Shown one piece after another: positions 61,508 through 64,000 of a stretch of DNA of 64,000 nt. Made by a program: the position numbers and the translations under genes. Origin of the DNA: Gammaproteobacteria bacterium (GTDB taxonomy: Bacteria > Pseudomonadota > Gammaproteobacteria > Pseudomonadales > Pseudohongiellaceae); the NCBI GenBank assembly GCA_021773355.1, contig JAJFKE010000040.1, forward strand, positions 1-64,000, in the 5' to 3' direction. The notes below the pieces were generated by a model. It worked only from the letters and a program-made list of their open reading frames with translations. It had not been told where the DNA came from and ran no database searches. Positions within the stretch are counted from its first letter, which is position 1, and every line of letters begins with the position of its first letter.

Positions 61508-63079
61508 ATGAAAATACTGCTAATCTATCCTCAAATCGATGCACCGCTGGGCACTAACCACGGCATCGCCGCACTGGCTGGTGTACTGCATGCTAATGGA
61601 CACGAGCTCGACCTCATGCATGTGTCTGAAAAATACAAGCCGGTGCCAAGCAGCAGTGAAATTATCGACTATATAAAGGAAAGCAAGCCGGGACTGTTAG
61701 GCTTTTCGGTAATGTCGCAACAATACGATTGGGTAGTAGAGAAAAGCAAAGACATTCGTGCGGCCCTGCCTGATTTGGTGCAGACCATAGGTGGCGTACA
61801 TTGCACCATGGTGCCGGACGAGGTGCATAAATCCAAACTATTTGAATACGTCTGCGTGGGCGAAGGTGACTGGGCCTTACTGGAACTAATGGACGCCCTG
61901 GAAAAAGGACAGGCGCCGCAAACCCTGGCTAATTTCCGTTCCTGGCTGGCGGGTATGCCGGTCTCAAATCCGGTAGCGCCATTTCCCGACCTCGACAAGC
62001 TTCCGCCGCTGGATTACAACGTGTTTGACATGAAGGCGGTGATGAAGGAAACCCGCGGCTGGATGGGCATTCTCACCTCCAGAGGCTGTCCCTATAAATG
62101 CACCTACTGTTTCAACATTGAAATTGTGGATCAATATATTCAGGATGGTGCGGCAAAGAATGTTAAAGACTTTCTACGTCATTTTCCCATCGACGTAATG
62201 ATGGAAGATCTCAAAAAACTACTGCGGGAAAATCCCGAGATTAATACCTTTATTTTCGATGATGACCTATTCACCCTCAACACGCCTTATGTCATCGAGT
62301 TTTGTGAGGCCTATAAGAAACACAAGGTAGGGATTCCCTTTGTAGTTAACGGTCATGTGAATTGTTTCGAGCAAACTGCAGCAAAGGCATTGAGTGATGC
62401 CGGTTGTATTATCGTCAAATTTGGACTGGAGAGCGGCTCAGCACGAGTTCGCCGTGAAGTCTTAAAACGTTATATGAAGAACGAGCAAATTGAACGCTCA
62501 TTTCACGCTGCTCACGAATATGATTTGCACAGCTCGGCCTTCATTATGTTTGGTCTGCCCTACGAATCTCCCGATGAGATTATGGAAACTATTAGGCTGT
62601 GCGCCAAAGTCAAGATGGGGCGTTTCCGCTGGGCTCTGTTTTTTCCGTTCAAGGGAACGGCTGGCTACACAATTGCCAAACCGCTTATCGATGAAGACAA
62701 GATGGCAGGCAAAGGCAATTACTTCGACGGCTCTTGCCTAAACTTCGGTGAAGAACACGATCTGTTCCTTGATAAACTCTCCAAACTTTGCAACTGGTAT
62801 GTTAATGCCGAAACCGATTGGGAATGCGCTGCCATATACCGTGGCCTGGTTGACAAGGTAAATGCCATGGATAAGGAAACCTGGTTAAGTGAGTGCGACG
62901 ACTTGGTCGCCTATGATCGTGACCTGTCTGAACAACTGATGGTGGAAGATAAAATTCACTACACCATACGTTATTCCAATGTTATGGGTGTACGCTCCGA
63001 TTATATTAAGCAGGAGCGAGAACAACTCGCCGCCGGTGAAATAACTGAAGCGGTCGCCTACACACTGGACCAGAGCTAA
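61508..63079 (+). CDS. B12-binding radical SAM protein
   Basis: A 523-residue protein. The N-terminal cobalamin-binding fold (MKILLIYPQIDAPLGTNHGIAALAGVLHANGHELDLM, GFSVMSQQYDWV, GGVHCTM) is followed by a radical SAM domain. Its 4Fe-4S motif CPYKCTYCFN sits at about residue 197, with SRGCP before it. FGLESGSARVRREVLKRYM and IMFGLPYESPDE further on are typical of this class, which performs methylations and other reactions on unactivated carbon. It lies just before a lipopolysaccharide heptosyltransferase gene and may modify an envelope glycan or lipid, but the substrate is unknown. The start at ATG 61508 is clear. Confidence 0.9.
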   Translation: MKILLIYPQIDAPLGTNHGIAALAGVLHANGHELDLMHVSEKYKPVPSSSEIIDYIKESKPGLLGFSVMSQQYDWVVEKSKDIRAALPDLVQTIGGVHCTMVPDEVHKSKLFEYVCVGEGDWALLELMDALEKGQAPQTLANFRSWLAGMPVSNPVAPFPDLDKLPPLDYNVFDMKAVMKETRGWMGILTSRGCPYKCTYCFNIEIVDQYIQDGAAKNVKDFLRHFPIDVMMEDLKKLLRENPEINTFIFDDDLFTLNTPYVIEFCEAYKKHKVGIPFVVNGHVNCFEQTAAKALSDAGCIIVKFGLESGSARVRREVLKRYMKNEQIERSFHAAHEYDLHSSAFIMFGLPYESPDEIMETIRLCAKVKMGRFRWALFFPFKGTAGYTIAKPLIDEDKMAGKGNYFDGSCLNFGEEHDLFLDKLSKLCNWYVNAETDWECAAIYRGLVDKVNAMDKETWLSECDDLVAYDRDLSEQLMVEDKIHYTIRYSNVMGVRSDYIKQEREQLAAGEITEAVAYTLDQS

Positions 63080-63118
63080 ACTCAGACCGATACCGAGAGT
63101 CTCAATCGATACAACGCA

Positions 63119-64000
63119 ATGTTAGCTTCTCTACAAGACATAGACAGCCTGGTAGTGCGTTGTCCTAATTGGGTTGGCGACATTGTTATGGCCACGCCGG
63201 TATTTGAATGTCTTCGCGATAACTTTCCTGACGCCACTCTTACAGCTTGCATCCGTCCCTATGCTCGCGGCATCCTCGAAGACAGTCCCTGGTTCGACCA
63301 TATCGTAGACTGCCAGGACAAGACTCTGTCCGGCATGAAAAAAATTCGAAAGGAGCTGAAACCGCTAAAGCCACAAGCTGGATTGTTGCTAACTAACACC
63401 AGCCACTCGTTTCTTACTTTTAAAATAGCAGGTGTCTCCGACATCTTCGGCTACCGCCGCAATCTGAGAAAATATTTTCTTGCGGGTGGGCCAGATCCGG
63501 TATTCGAGAAGCATGGATCAGAAGGCAAGAAGAAAATTGCAGCGCTTCCCATGCAAGAATACTATCTGCAGCTGTGTCGTTACTTGCAACTGAAGCTGCC
63601 GGAATCACCCAGAGCAAAATTGTATATTTCTGATCAGTTGGCGAGAAAAGGAAACAGCCGATTAAGCGCATACGGAATTCAGACCGCGGATAAAGTCATT
63701 GGCCTGAATCCAGGCGCCAGCTTCGGCTCTTCCAAATGCTGGCCTGCCAAGCACTTCGCTCGCCTCGCTGAATTACTACAGACGCAACTGAACTGTAAAC
63801 TTCTGCTATTGGTCGGACCCGGTGAAGAAGAGATAGCGAATGCAATAGTGCAGCAAAGTAATGCCCAGATAATTAATACCTGCAGCGACAAGATCGATCT
63901 TGCGGAACTCAAGCCCCTGGTTCAACGCTGTGATCTGTTGATTACCAATGATACCGGGCCGCGCCATTATGCGGTGGCATTCGATGTGCCTAATATCGTA
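63119..64000 (+). CDS. waaF: ADP-heptose:LPS heptosyltransferase (GT9, WaaF-like), 3' end cut off
   Basis: From ATG 63119 the frame is open to the window edge (294 codons). The GT9 features are VRCPNWVGDIVMATPVFECLRDNFP, which carries the N-terminal acceptor loop with WVGD, then LNPGASFGSSKCWPAKHFARLAELL, and NDTGPRH for ADP-heptose binding. These match heptosyltransferase II. It adds heptose to the inner core of lipopolysaccharide on the cytoplasmic face of the inner membrane. The radical SAM gene ends 39 bp upstream, so both are likely in one glycan operon continuing to the right. Confidence 0.88.
   Translation, partial: MLASLQDIDSLVVRCPNWVGDIVMATPVFECLRDNFPDATLTACIRPYARGILEDSPWFDHIVDCQDKTLSGMKKIRKELKPLKPQAGLLLTNTSHSFLTFKIAGVSDIFGYRRNLRKYFLAGGPDPVFEKHGSEGKKKIAALPMQEYYLQLCRYLQLKLPESPRAKLYISDQLARKGNSRLSAYGIQTADKVIGLNPGASFGSSKCWPAKHFARLAELLQTQLNCKLLLLVGPGEEEIANAIVQQSNAQIINTCSDKIDLAELKPLVQRCDLLITNDTGPRHYAVAFDVPNIV

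Overview
The window looks like a chromosomal segment of a free-living, probably marine, Gram-negative gammaproteobacterium. Support for this includes a lipopolysaccharide heptosyltransferase, lipoprotein-type periplasmic sulfatases, many c-type and PQQ enzymes, a choline dehydrogenase next to a BCCT-like carrier, and MerR, LysR, Lrp and YtrA-type regulators. Base composition is moderate, genes lie on both strands in short operons, and intergenic spaces are long and full of repeats and gene remnants. I cannot fix the genus.

Layout. 1-0.4 kb: the cut 5' part of an IS110-type transposase. 1-3 kb: an anchored small protein, a secreted protein with a (YFR)13 tail and a secreted esterase. 3.2-5.4 kb: a reduced mercury-type island with merR, a merT stub, a cysteine-rich GDCC protein, a membrane protein, and a secreted MerP-like/thioredoxin fusion whose gene contains two in-frame UGA codons where the metal-binding cysteines belong. 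5.7-9.2 kb: hybrid histidine kinase, OmpR-type regulator and solute-binding protein in one overlapping operon. 9.6-12.8 kb: three cytochrome P460-family proteins, a broken thioredoxin-NHL gene and a diheme cytochrome c. 13-15 kb: hydrolase remnant, cytidylyltransferase and CDP-alcohol phosphatidyltransferase. 15.7-19 kb: lysine/aminoadipate catabolism with a divergent Lrp regulator. 19.5-22.4 kb: BetA plus a short BCCT-like carrier. 22.8-29.2 kb: secreted and membrane proteins, a PQQ dehydrogenase and an alpha/beta hydrolase. 29.4-34 kb: a YtrA-type operon with an ABC ATPase and a permease fused to an alpha/beta hydrolase. 34.4-38.8 kb: sulfatase, formylglycine-generating enzyme, sulfatase. 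40.6-46.3 kb: a ybhGFSR-like efflux operon. 46.5-53.1 kb: amidohydrolase, LysR regulator, dehalogenase-like hydrolase, CMD protein, flavin oxidoreductase and glutathione transferase. 54-60 kb: membrane protein, metallo-beta-lactamase-fold hydrolase, quinone-oxidoreductase-like dehydrogenase, D-aminoacylase-like lipoprotein and TauE/SafE permease. 60.4-64 kb: broken Hsp20-like gene, B12-binding radical SAM protein and the start of a waaF-like heptosyltransferase.

Two things stand out. First, the UGA-containing MerP-thioredoxin gene carries a bacterial-SECIS-like hairpin at the right distance and a MerR-type 19-bp-spacer promoter resembling the one facing merR, so it looks like a mercury-responsive selenoprotein. 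Second, at least 13 intergenic copies of a roughly 120-200 bp repeat, all on the same strand, carry what look like the two halves of a phenylalanine tRNA (anticodon-arm-like and T-arm-like blocks, then a terminal CCTGGGCACCA-like block) separated inside the T arm by 60-90 bp of variable insert. A second repeat family carries a 19-bp hairpin with a compensatory base-pair change between copies.
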